Origin: Desulfuromonadaceae bacterium GWC2_58_13
GTDB taxonomy: Bacteria > Desulfobacterota > Desulfuromonadia > Desulfuromonadales > Trichloromonadaceae
Length of the DNA stretch: 6,960 nt
Direction: 5' to 3'
Assembly: GCA_001825565.1 (NCBI GenBank)
Contig: MHXM01000037.1
Location: 1 to 6,960, forward strand
Of this stretch, positions 1 to 5,875 are shown in pieces. The translations under genes and the position numbers were made by a program. The notes under the pieces were generated by a model, which was given only the letters and a program-made list of their open reading frames with translations, was not told the DNA's origin and ran no database searches. Within the stretch, counting starts at the first letter, position 1; every line of letters starts with the position of its first letter.

Positions 1-1
1 G

Positions 2-199
2 GTCGCCGATCTCCATGTTCCCCGTGAGCTACACGCCCCGCTGCTCGACCTCCCCCCCTCGGGAGCACTCTTCAATTATCGCGAGGATCAACCGAAAGCA
101 GCGCCCCGGCCCCGCTACGAAGTGGAAGTCCGATGGGGACAGCGACATGAACCATGGGTGACCGAGGTGAGACGTATCGGAGAAGATTCGACGAGGTGA
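2..199 (+). CDS. C-terminal fragment of an unidentified protein
   Basis: A reading frame is open from the left edge and ends at TGA 197-199, giving 65 residues with no start in view, so this would be the tail of a plus-strand gene. The fragment has a proline-rich middle followed by alternating charged and hydrophobic residues (YEVEVRWGQ, then WVTEVRRIGE), which suggests beta strands. Such endings occur in pseudopilins of the GspI/GspJ type and in many other proteins, so no function is assigned. Codon use is compatible with a GC-rich genome, but another plus frame and a minus frame are also open across part of this stretch, which weakens the call. It converges on the cytochrome gene. It could be a chance open frame. 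Confidence 0.45.
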   Translation, partial: VADLHVPRELHAPLLDLPPSGALFNYREDQPKAAPRPRYEVEVRWGQRHEPWVTEVRRIGEDSTR

Positions 200-205
200 G
201 CTTGA

Positions 206-237
206 GAAACCTTGCCTCCATCGCGGGATAAGGTTTC
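206..237 (+). terminator. Weak hairpin after the left-edge gene
   Basis: GAAACCTT (206-213) and AAGGTTTC (230-237) form a perfect 8-bp inverted repeat around a 16-nt loop, starting 6 nt after the TGA of the plus-strand fragment. The position suits a transcription end, but no T-run follows the stem, so it would be at best a weak terminator. Its right arm overlaps the ferredoxin-like repeat at 228-260, and the T at 234 that differs from the ferredoxin gene is one of the paired bases. Confidence 0.25.
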
Positions 238-260
238 CAGATATTTCGAGCGCACTTGCT
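228..260 (-). repeat. Relic copy of the 3' end of the ferredoxin gene
   Basis: These 33 bases match 1562-1594 at 31 of 33 positions (mismatches at 234 and 250). Read on the minus strand in the frame equivalent to the ferredoxin gene they encode QVRSKYLE, the same peptide as near the C-terminus of that protein. Weaker similarity continues for about 13 bases to the left (215-227) and fades to the right after 260. The equivalent frame meets a TAG at 304-306 upstream and reads past the point where the intact gene stops, so this is not a working gene. It is best read as the remnant of a second ferredoxin-family gene or of a duplication. Selection for a shared nucleic acid signal is the alternative. 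Confidence 0.7.
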
Positions 261-289
261 GGTTGGCAGGGCACGGAAGGTTCAACGCA

Positions 290-336
290 TTCAGGGCGCA
301 GGTCTATTCTCAATGGGAATAAACCTGCGCCCTGAA
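290..336. terminator. Strong hairpin between convergent genes
   Basis: Bases 290-303 and 323-336 are perfectly complementary over 14 bp (arm TTCAGGGCGCAGGT). After one mismatch (304/322) a further 5 bp pair (305-309 with 317-321), and a wobble pair and a C-G pair close a loop of about 3 nt. The structure begins 2 bases beyond the TAA of the cytochrome gene and sits between two convergent reading frames, as expected of a bidirectional terminator. A U-tract is missing on both strands, so it may act with Rho or mainly protect the 3' end of the cytochrome mRNA. Confidence 0.6.
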
Positions 337-338
337 CG

Positions 339-1388
339 TTATTCGTCCTTGACCGTATGGCAGATAAAACAGCCGTTCTCGTTGCTTCCGCCGCCGGCGA
401 TCATCTGGGCATAATCCCAGCGCAGCAGATCGGCATGATCGGAGCCATGCGAAACATGGCAGGAAATGCAAACGACAACATCGGTGCCGGGAGTAACGGA
501 ACTGCTTGCGGAGGTCGGCACGGTAACGCGGCCGACCGGGGCATCGACATTGTAGGCTGTAAAGTTGCTGTATTCGGCGCTGTCCGGAATGAGGATATCG
601 GAGGGATGGCGGAGCCAGACGCCATTCCCCTCGGTATCCATTTCATGAAAATGGGAATGACAGCGGACACAAAGATCCGAAATACTCATATCGGCAACCC
701 CGGAACTTCCGGGACGAAAGGAATGACACCCCTCACAATCCGCATCCACCATGGCCGTGTGGCCATGATATTCGTTGTGATGTTCGCTGTCCCGGTTCTG
801 CCAATCCGGCGCTTCCAACCCAACGACACCCTTTAAAAAACGGTAACTCGTGCCTACCGTCTCACCGGTGAGAACGCTGTCCCTGCCATGATGCGCTCCG
901 GATATGCTGGCAAAGGGGTCCTCCGTATACGGGTTGCCATGACATCCCATGAACCCGGCGCAGGTAAGTTTACTGTTGTAGGGTGTTCCATGCCAGGACC
1001 CCGGCGGACCGGTCAGAACAGCGTCGGCAGGCCCCAGGTCGATCACGTTGTGCCCCTTGGCGTCCGCCGCGCCGCTGCCTTTATCCCCATAAATATAAGC
1101 AAAATTTCCGCCGGCCAGATCGAGCGAGTCACCATGCATGACCTGCGGAAACGGATTGCCGTTCACATTGACGATTTTGGCGCCTCCCTGGGCATGGCAA
1201 CCGATACAGGTTCCTCTCGTTAAAGCAGGGTTCGGCGCGGCGCTGCCATCGAGATTGAGGGACGACCCACCTTGCGAGTTATGGATGGTATGACAATCGG
1301 AACAGGGACCGCTGACGGTAGCTTCCAACGGAACCACCGACAACAACCAAAACATGGCAATACATAGAAAAACATGGATAACGTTCAT
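339..1388 (-). CDS. Exported multihaem c-type cytochrome (doubled CXXCH type)
   Basis: This 349-residue protein is a periplasmic or outer-surface electron carrier; its partner cannot be read from sequence. Residues 1-23 form a signal peptide (hydrophobic FLCIAMFWLL, probable cleavage after LEA). Six canonical CXXCH haem-binding motifs begin at C29, C61, C218, C240, C307 and C340, and a seventh, non-canonical CX5CH (CAGFMGCH) spans 143-150. The forms CSDCHTIH and CISCHVSH are typical of doubled-CXXCH proteins. The middle (SYRFLKGVVG, then APDWQ and HHNEYHGH) resembles cytochromes common in Geobacter and relatives. Many free histidines could serve as distal ligands. ATG 1388 is chosen because AGAGGG lies 6 nt upstream and the signal peptide starts there; an in-frame TTG at 1427 would add 13 charged residues before it. 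The gene follows the ferredoxin gene but has its own candidate promoter, and a strong hairpin follows its stop. Confidence 0.9.
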   Translation of the reverse strand: MNVIHVFLCIAMFWLLSVVPLEATVSGPCSDCHTIHNSQGGSSLNLDGSAAPNPALTRGTCIGCHAQGGAKIVNVNGNPFPQVMHGDSLDLAGGNFAYIYGDKGSGAADAKGHNVIDLGPADAVLTGPPGSWHGTPYNSKLTCAGFMGCHGNPYTEDPFASISGAHHGRDSVLTGETVGTSYRFLKGVVGLEAPDWQNRDSEHHNEYHGHTAMVDADCEGCHSFRPGSSGVADMSISDLCVRCHSHFHEMDTEGNGVWLRHPSDILIPDSAEYSNFTAYNVDAPVGRVTVPTSASSSVTPGTDVVVCISCHVSHGSDHADLLRWDYAQMIAGGGSNENGCFICHTVKDE

Positions 1389-1394
1389 GCCCCA

Positions 1395-1400
1395 CCCTCT
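1395..1400 (-). promoter_or_regulatory. Ribosome binding site fixing the cytochrome start
   Basis: AGAGGG on the minus strand ends 6 nt before ATG 1388. It supports that ATG over the upstream in-frame TTG at 1427. Confidence 0.55.
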
Positions 1401-1438
1401 TTTTCCCCATGAATACCCCTCCCGCAACAGATTCGCTA

Positions 1439-1467
1439 ATAAAACATAAATCCGGGAAAGATTGCAA
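1439..1467 (-). promoter_or_regulatory. Candidate sigma-70 promoter for the cytochrome
   Basis: On the minus strand TTGCAA (1462-1467) and TTTTAT (1439-1444) are separated by exactly 17 nt, and each matches the consensus -35 or -10 box at 4 of 6 positions. They lie in a distinctly AT-rich stretch (about 1430-1490) of an otherwise GC-rich window. The predicted transcription start is near 1432, leaving a leader of about 44 nt. I see no clear terminator after the ferredoxin gene, so read-through from upstream is also possible. Confidence 0.4.
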
Positions 1468-1544
1468 TTTTTTAATTTATGACTGGAAATTTATCGGGCA
1501 GGCGGTTCGTTCGGAGGAATTTTCGGGAAATCCGCTTTAATCTC

Positions 1545-2819
1545 TTACCCCCAGCGCAGGCATAAGGATTCCAGATATTTCGATCGCACTTGCTCGCTGG
1601 CCAGCAGCTGCTTGACCGGCGGCAGGTTGAGCACGGCGCCGAGCAGGGCGGCCAGGGCGCGGTGGCTGAAAAGCACCTGGTTGTCGAACACCAGATGCTG
1701 AAGGGTACCCCGTTCGATGGCCATGAGGACGATGCGGTGGGTGGAGTTAACCGGGGTGATGACTCGTTGCGGGCGGGCTTTGAGATTGAGGGCGTCGAAG
1801 GGACAGGAGGCGGAACAGAGTCCGCAACCGAGGCAGAGGGATTCGTCGATGCGGGCGGTTTTACGACCGAAGCCGTCGGGCTGTTCGGTGGCGAGACTGA
1901 TGACGTCGACCGGGCAGGCCGCCACGCACCGTCCGCACCCCTTGCAGCCGGCGGCATCCACCTCGGCGATGAAGTTGCTGGTATGGACCGGGTGCAGATG
2001 ACCGAAACGGCGGGCGGCGTTCAGCGCCTCGCAGCAGCAGCCACAACAGTTGCAGATAAAATTGACCCCCTGACGCGCGTTTTCGGCAAATTGCACCAGA
2101 CTTCTCTCGCAGGCGGAGTGAAGCAGTTCGAGGCATTCGGTCGAATCGACCCCACGCGCGTAACCATGGCGGATAAGGGATTCGGCGGCCAGGTTGAAAC
2201 TCATGCAGAGGTCGAGGGGCGCCTGGCAGGCCGTGCCGAGATGCTGTTTTTTGTGCCGGCAGTAGCACAGACCGATGCCGATATGACTGGCGTCACGGAT
2301 GATTTCACTGGCCCGCTCGAAGTCGAGAACATGCAGCGACTGTTCGGCCGAGAGGGCCGATTCCCGCACCAGGATCCGGCCAATCTGGGTTTCGCCGCCG
2401 AGAAAGAGGTTTTTGATGAAGGCTTCTTCGACATTGATGTACTGGTGGTAGAGCTCGCTCAGCAGTTTTTGATCGATATCGTCCCGCACCCTCATCAGGG
2501 CGAACTCGAAAAATCCGACCATGGGCGGCGGCAGAACATACAACCGCTCGCCCTTGATCTCCATGTCGACCAGCAACATGCGGGAAGCCAGTCGTTCCAG
2601 GAGCGCTAGCGACTGTTCAAGGCCGAGGTTCCAAGCCCGCGCCGCCGCTGCCGCCGTAAAGGGCCGCAACGGCAGTCGGGCCATCCGTTGCGCCTCCTCG
2701 TCGCTGAACAGCAACGAAAAAATCCGGTACAGCAGTTCGTCGGGAGTGGTCCCCTGGGGAAACCGGTTCAACCGCGCTTCGAGCTGACGATAGCCCGAGC
2801 GGGAGGTCAGATGGGCCAT
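1545..2819 (-). CDS. 4Fe-4S dicluster ferredoxin-like protein with extra cysteine clusters
   Basis: A 424-residue cytoplasmic iron-sulfur protein without signal peptide or membrane segments. The first 100 or so residues look helical and may contain a winged-helix-like fold. A cysteine-rich middle follows: CYC (185-187), C198, C205 in LDLCMSF, and CNCCGCCC (256-263). Then come two classic 4Fe-4S motifs, CX2CX2CX3CP at C292/295/298/302 and at C329/332/335/339. The tail of about 85 residues ends with VRSKYLESLCLRWG. This order (CxC, C-M-F, CNCC-CCC, then two ferredoxin clusters) occurs in uncharacterised ferredoxins of anaerobes; an electron-transfer role is inferred and the partner is unknown. 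The start is constrained because an in-frame stop lies 6 nt upstream of ATG 2819, yet no Shine-Dalgarno sequence sits at normal distance. The gene lies 93 nt after the DUF4197 gene. A degenerate copy of its 3' end occurs at 228-260. Confidence 0.85.
   Translation of the reverse strand: MAHLTSRSGYRQLEARLNRFPQGTTPDELLYRIFSLLFSDEEAQRMARLPLRPFTAAAAARAWNLGLEQSLALLERLASRMLLVDMEIKGERLYVLPPPMVGFFEFALMRVRDDIDQKLLSELYHQYINVEEAFIKNLFLGGETQIGRILVRESALSAEQSLHVLDFERASEIIRDASHIGIGLCYCRHKKQHLGTACQAPLDLCMSFNLAAESLIRHGYARGVDSTECLELLHSACERSLVQFAENARQGVNFICNCCGCCCEALNAARRFGHLHPVHTSNFIAEVDAAGCKGCGRCVAACPVDVISLATEQPDGFGRKTARIDESLCLGCGLCSASCPFDALNLKARPQRVITPVNSTHRIVLMAIERGTLQHLVFDNQVLFSHRALAALLGAVLNLPPVKQLLASEQVRSKYLESLCLRWG
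1562..1594 (-). repeat. Intact partner of the 228-260 repeat, within the ferredoxin gene
   Basis: This segment codes for the peptide around QVRSKYLES near the C-terminus of the ferredoxin-like protein. It matches 228-260 in the same orientation at 31 of 33 positions. Here the sequence is in frame and functional, so this copy is taken as the intact one. Confidence 0.7.
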
Positions 2820-2912
2820 AAGGAGCTACCGGGCCTCGAAAAATGGAGAACGTCATGGGCCGGGTTTCGGCCGGGGTGAAATGTAAAATCCGACGATAGT
2901 CGCCAGATCACG

Positions 2913-3659
2913 CTACCGAGCAAATACTTTTTTCAGCAGCTCGGTGGTGCGGGCCGCCGGATTGGCCCGGATGCTCTGCTCCTCCCGGGCCAGAGTGGTG
3001 AACAGACCGTCGAGTCCTTTGTCAGCCACGTAGTTATCCAGATCGAAGGTCGGTTTTTGAACCAAAGGCAGTGCGTTGTAGGTATTCATCAGCGAATTGT
3101 ACTGCTGATAAAGGCCGACCTGGTTCATCTTTTCCTTGACGATGGGAAGAAACCTGGACCGCAGCGACGCCGAAGTCTTGTCGCGGAAATAATCGGTGGC
3201 CGCCGTATTTCCGCCGTTGAGGATGCCCATGGCATCGGTCAGGGTCATCCGCGAAACCGCGTCAATCAGCACCGGCTTGGCCTCTTCGGAGGCCCGTTCC
3301 GCCGCCCGGTTCATCCCCACCTCCATGGCGTCGACCTGGCTGCCGAATCCGATCGACCGCAGGGTCTTGGCCATGGTCGACAGCTCTTCGGGCATGGCGA
3401 TGCGAATCAGCTCATTCCCCAGAAAACCGTCGGTCTTCGAGGTTGCCGCCACCGCTCGCTCGGAACCGACCGTCAAGGCTTCCTTGAGGCCGGCGGCCAC
3501 GGTGGCTTCGTCCAGGCCGGAAGCAGCGTTCCCCGCGGTCGACAGGGCATTCAGCATGCTGCCGGCCAGTTCGCTCCCTTTCATTTCGGCGCATCCCGCA
3601 AGCAGCAACAGGGACAGTGAACAGACCGTCAGCACTCTCTTTTTCATACACGATTTCAT
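2913..3659 (-). CDS. DUF4197 family lipoprotein
   Basis: This 248-residue protein has a lipoprotein signal peptide (positively charged start, hydrophobic LTVCSLSLLLL, lipobox LAGC with the lipidated cysteine at 23). Alanine at +2 is compatible with outer-membrane sorting. The remainder matches the DUF4197 family as I know it: GLKEAL (57-62), DGFLGN (77-82), MNRAAE (116-121), the DAMGILNGG stretch (142-150), ATDYFR (154-159), GLDGLF (215-220) and the ending NPAARTTELLKKVF. The family's function is unknown and no catalytic motif is apparent. ATG 3659 is preferred because AGGAGA (3666-3671) ends 6 nt upstream; GTG 3665 in the same frame touches that site. The gene begins 27 nt after the AmrS stop, so the two are probably co-transcribed. 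Confidence 0.88.
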   Translation of the reverse strand: MKSCMKKRVLTVCSLSLLLLAGCAEMKGSELAGSMLNALSTAGNAASGLDEATVAAGLKEALTVGSERAVAATSKTDGFLGNELIRIAMPEELSTMAKTLRSIGFGSQVDAMEVGMNRAAERASEEAKPVLIDAVSRMTLTDAMGILNGGNTAATDYFRDKTSASLRSRFLPIVKEKMNQVGLYQQYNSLMNTYNALPLVQKPTFDLDNYVADKGLDGLFTTLAREEQSIRANPAARTTELLKKVFAR

Positions 3660-3665
3660 ATCCAC

Positions 3666-3671
3666 TCTCCT
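3666..3671 (-). promoter_or_regulatory. Ribosome binding site fixing the DUF4197 start
   Basis: AGGAGA on the minus strand lies 6 nt before ATG 3659. The alternative GTG at 3665 directly abuts it and would have no usable spacing. Confidence 0.7.
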
Positions 3672-3686
3672 GAAAAATTGGATTCA

Positions 3687-4700
3687 TCATTGCCAAATCC
3701 CGGCGACCTTCGCCTGACAACTACCACAGTGGCCATCAATCAGGGCCATCTTGCCGAGCCTGAAGCCGCGGCGTTCCAGCAGCAGCTGTCCGCATTCGGG
3801 ACACCAGGTATTTTCGCCGTCGTCGCCGGGGATATTGCCGGTGTAAACATGCCTGAGTCCGGCATCCAGGCCGATCCGCCGGGCCCGCCGCAGGGTTGCA
3901 AGCGGGGTCGGCGGACGGTCGGTCATTTTGTAGGTCGGATAGAAAGCGGTTACGTGCCAGGGGACCTGCTCTCCCAGTTCCTCTCGGATGAAACGGGCCA
4001 GCTGTTTCAATTCGGCATCGCCGTCGTTGAGTCCGGGAATGAGCAGGGTCGTAATTTCGAGCCAGATTCCAAGCCGCCGGTATTCCTTAAGCGTATCCAG
4101 CACCCCTTGCAGCGAGGCCCCGGTCACGTCACGATAAAATGATTCGGAGAAGCCCTTGAGATCGACGTTGGCCGCGTCCAGCACCGGAGCAATGCGCTCA
4201 AGAGCCTCGGTGGTGATGTAGCCATTGGTGACGAACACGTTGCCGAGTCCCTCGCGACGCGCCAGGGTGGCCGTATCCAGCGCGTATTCGTAGAAAATCG
4301 TCGGTTCGGTATAGGTGTACGAGATGCTGCGGCAGCCCGACTGCCGTGCCTGGCGGACCACCTGTTCCGGCGACGCGAACCGTCCGGGGATCTCTCGATC
4401 GCTGTGCGACCACTGGGAGATATCCGCATTCTGACAGTGGCGACAGCGGAAGTTGCAGCCGACGGTGGCGATGGAATAACTAAGGGAACCGGGAAGGTAA
4501 TGGAACAGCGGTTTCTTTTCGATGGGATCGACATTTTCGGCGATCAGGCGGCCATAGACCAGGGAAAACAAGACTCCCCGGCGGTTGACCCGAACCCCGC
4601 ACCGCCCCAGGTGACCGTCGGCAATCCGGCAGTGAAAACGGCAGAGTTGACAGTGGACTTTGTCCCCTTCGAGTTTTTCCCAGAACAGGGCCTCGCGCAT
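3687..4700 (-). CDS. amrS: AmmeMemoRadiSam system radical SAM enzyme
   Basis: This 337-residue cytoplasmic radical SAM protein is related to pyruvate formate-lyase activating enzyme. The CX3CX2C motif that binds the SAM-cleaving 4Fe-4S cluster is C82/C86/C89 (GCNFRCRHC). Other family features are SYTYTEPTIFYEYA (127-140), FVTNGY (156-161), NVDLKGF (178-184) and WHVTAFYPTYKM (248-259). The N-terminus has four cysteines (C17, C20, C24, C34), and the C-terminus has a second set (C300/C303 and C325/C328) resembling a zinc-ribbon or rubredoxin-like site. Length and layout fit the AmrS family, usually found in genomes with Memo and AMMECR1 proteins; neither gene is in this window. The substrate is unknown. 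The start has a near-ideal AAGGAGGA 7 nt upstream. A generic PflA-like activase is the alternative reading. Confidence 0.88.
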   Translation of the reverse strand: MREALFWEKLEGDKVHCQLCRFHCRIADGHLGRCGVRVNRRGVLFSLVYGRLIAENVDPIEKKPLFHYLPGSLSYSIATVGCNFRCRHCQNADISQWSHSDREIPGRFASPEQVVRQARQSGCRSISYTYTEPTIFYEYALDTATLARREGLGNVFVTNGYITTEALERIAPVLDAANVDLKGFSESFYRDVTGASLQGVLDTLKEYRRLGIWLEITTLLIPGLNDGDAELKQLARFIREELGEQVPWHVTAFYPTYKMTDRPPTPLATLRRARRIGLDAGLRHVYTGNIPGDDGENTWCPECGQLLLERRGFRLGKMALIDGHCGSCQAKVAGIWQ

Positions 4701-4707
4701 CGGCGTA

Positions 4708-4715
4708 TCCTCCTT
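4708..4715 (-). promoter_or_regulatory. Strong ribosome binding site of amrS
   Basis: AAGGAGGA on the minus strand is the best Shine-Dalgarno match in the window, 7 nt before ATG 4700. Its first three bases belong to one arm of the 4713-4732 inverted repeat. Confidence 0.75.
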
Positions 4716-4732
4716 GCCTTAATCGGGGCAAG
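4713..4732. repeat. Short inverted repeat overlapping the amrS RBS and candidate -10
   Basis: CTTGCC (4713-4718) and GGCAAG (4727-4732) are perfect 6-bp inverted arms around an 8-nt spacer. One arm overlaps the ribosome binding site and the other overlaps the last two bases of the candidate -10 box. It could be an operator or, in a rodA read-through transcript, a small hairpin that masks the site. A dyad this short can also arise by chance. Confidence 0.3.
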
Positions 4733-4739
4733 TATAGCA
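4731..4739 (-). promoter_or_regulatory. Candidate extended -10 promoter for amrS
   Basis: The minus strand reads TGCTATACT, an extended -10 element (TGnTATAAT) with one mismatch in the hexamer. No recognisable -35 box lies 16-18 nt upstream, which extended -10 promoters can tolerate. The predicted start near 4724 would give a leader of about 24 nt. The 72-nt gap after rodA has room for an independent promoter. Confidence 0.35.
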
Positions 4740-4772
4740 GAAGAAACGCACTCCGCCGCACTGGGGCGACCC

Positions 4773-5870
4773 TTAAAACATGAACCGTCGCATGCTGACA
4801 TTCAGGAGCAGGCCGGTACCGATCATGGTTGTGATCATGCTGGTGCCCCCGTAGGAAAAGAGCGGCAACGGCACTCCCACCACCGGCAGCAGGCCGATGA
4901 CCATCCCCAGGTTGACCACGATGTGCCAGAACAGCATGGCGACCACGCCTACGGCCAGCATCATGCCGAACATGTCGGCGGCCCGACGGGCAATGTAGAT
5001 CCCCCAGATGATCAGAAACAAATAGAGACAGATCAGGACCAGCGATCCGGCGAACCCCCACTCCTCGGCAAAGACCGAAAAGGCGAAGTCGGTATGCCGC
5101 TCGGGGAGAAACGACAACTGCGACTGGGTTCCCTGCATGAATCCCGTTCCCCAGAATCCGCCGCTGCCGACGGCGATTTTCGACTGGATGATGTGGTACC
5201 CCGCTCCGAGCGGGTCGTTTTCGGGATCGAGAAAGGTAAAAATGCGTTGTTTCTGATATCCCTTGAGTAGAAACCAGCCGCCGGCGCAGGCGGCGGTAAC
5301 CAGCAGCGATAAAACTATCAGGGCCGAACGGCGGACCCCGGCGAACAGCGACATGGAGCCGCCGATGAAAAGAACCAGCATTGCCGTTCCGAGATCGGGC
5401 TGCTTCATGATCAACGCGGCAGGCAATCCGAGCAGCAGGAAGGGAATGGTCAGCTGCGTCAGGTAATAACCGCGAAAATGCCCCAGTTCGGAAAAAAATC
5501 GGGCCAGGGCAATGATGATGATGATTTTCATGACCTCGCTGGGCTGCAGGTTGAACACTCCCAGGTTGAGCCAACGGGTCGCCCCCATGCTGGTTTTGCC
5601 GACCAGCAGAACGACGATCAGCAGCGCTATGTTGCCCCAGTAGAAGAAGTATCCGAAATACTCAAGGTGCCGGTAATCGACGGCGCTGACCACCAGGGCA
5701 AGGGTCAGCCCCATGCCGAGCCAGTAGATCTGTTTGAGATAGATCGGAGAGCCGCTGGTGGCCCAACCCGAAGTGGCGCTGTAGAGGTTGAGAATACCGA
5801 TGCCGGCCACCATGCCGACCACCAGCAGCAGCACCCAGTCAAAATGGGTCAGAAGCCTTCTGTCAAACAT
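4773..5870 (-). CDS. rodA: Rod-shape determining protein RodA (SEDS glycosyltransferase)
   Basis: RodA polymerises lipid II into peptidoglycan strands during cell elongation, in the inner membrane and in complex with PBP2. The 365 residues are close to the 370 of E. coli RodA and contain about ten hydrophobic segments with short loops. SEDS hallmarks are MGATRWLNLG (95-104) with FNLQPSE (106-112), KQPDLGTA (156-163), the large periplasmic loop with GSGGFWGTGF (235-244) and FLPERHTDFAF (254-264), and the C-terminal PLFSYGGTSM (336-345). D261 in HTDF aligns with the essential aspartate of E. coli RodA (D262). The start ATG lies 5 nt after the PBP2 stop, and the AGGAGA site (5880-5885) sits inside the last PBP2 codons, so translation is probably coupled. 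FtsW is the only real alternative; adjacency to PBP2 argues for RodA. Confidence 0.96.
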   Translation of the reverse strand: MFDRRLLTHFDWVLLLVVGMVAGIGILNLYSATSGWATSGSPIYLKQIYWLGMGLTLALVVSAVDYRHLEYFGYFFYWGNIALLIVVLLVGKTSMGATRWLNLGVFNLQPSEVMKIIIIIALARFFSELGHFRGYYLTQLTIPFLLLGLPAALIMKQPDLGTAMLVLFIGGSMSLFAGVRRSALIVLSLLVTAACAGGWFLLKGYQKQRIFTFLDPENDPLGAGYHIIQSKIAVGSGGFWGTGFMQGTQSQLSFLPERHTDFAFSVFAEEWGFAGSLVLICLYLFLIIWGIYIARRAADMFGMMLAVGVVAMLFWHIVVNLGMVIGLLPVVGVPLPLFSYGGTSMITTMIGTGLLLNVSMRRFMF

Positions 5871-5875
5871 GGCGA

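Noticed and set aside
29..313. Minus-strand open frame of 94 codons near the left edge
   Set aside because: It starts at a TTG inside the 290-336 hairpin, has no ribosome binding site, and is not in the frame that matches the ferredoxin-like repeat.
1389..1427. Upstream TTG start extending the cytochrome by 13 residues
   Set aside because: It would place charged residues ahead of the signal peptide, and the AGAGGG site fits ATG 1388.
1590..2609. Long plus-strand open frame (339 codons) opposite the ferredoxin gene
   Set aside because: It mirrors the codon structure of the minus-strand gene, whose translation shows clear iron-sulfur motifs; the plus-strand product has no recognisable motif.
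2858..2872. GC-rich inverted repeat GGCCG/CGGCC upstream of the ferredoxin gene
   Set aside because: Five-base GC arms are frequent by chance in this composition, and nothing else marks the site as regulatory.
2891..2902. Small palindrome CGACGATAGTCG after the DUF4197 gene, followed by TTTT on the minus strand
   Set aside because: The stem is only about 4 bp, too short to call a terminator.
4404..5270. Plus-strand open frame spanning amrS and rodA antisense
   Set aside because: It crosses the boundary of two well-supported minus-strand genes and its translation is low-complexity, rich in His, Asp and Gln, as antisense to membrane protein genes often is.
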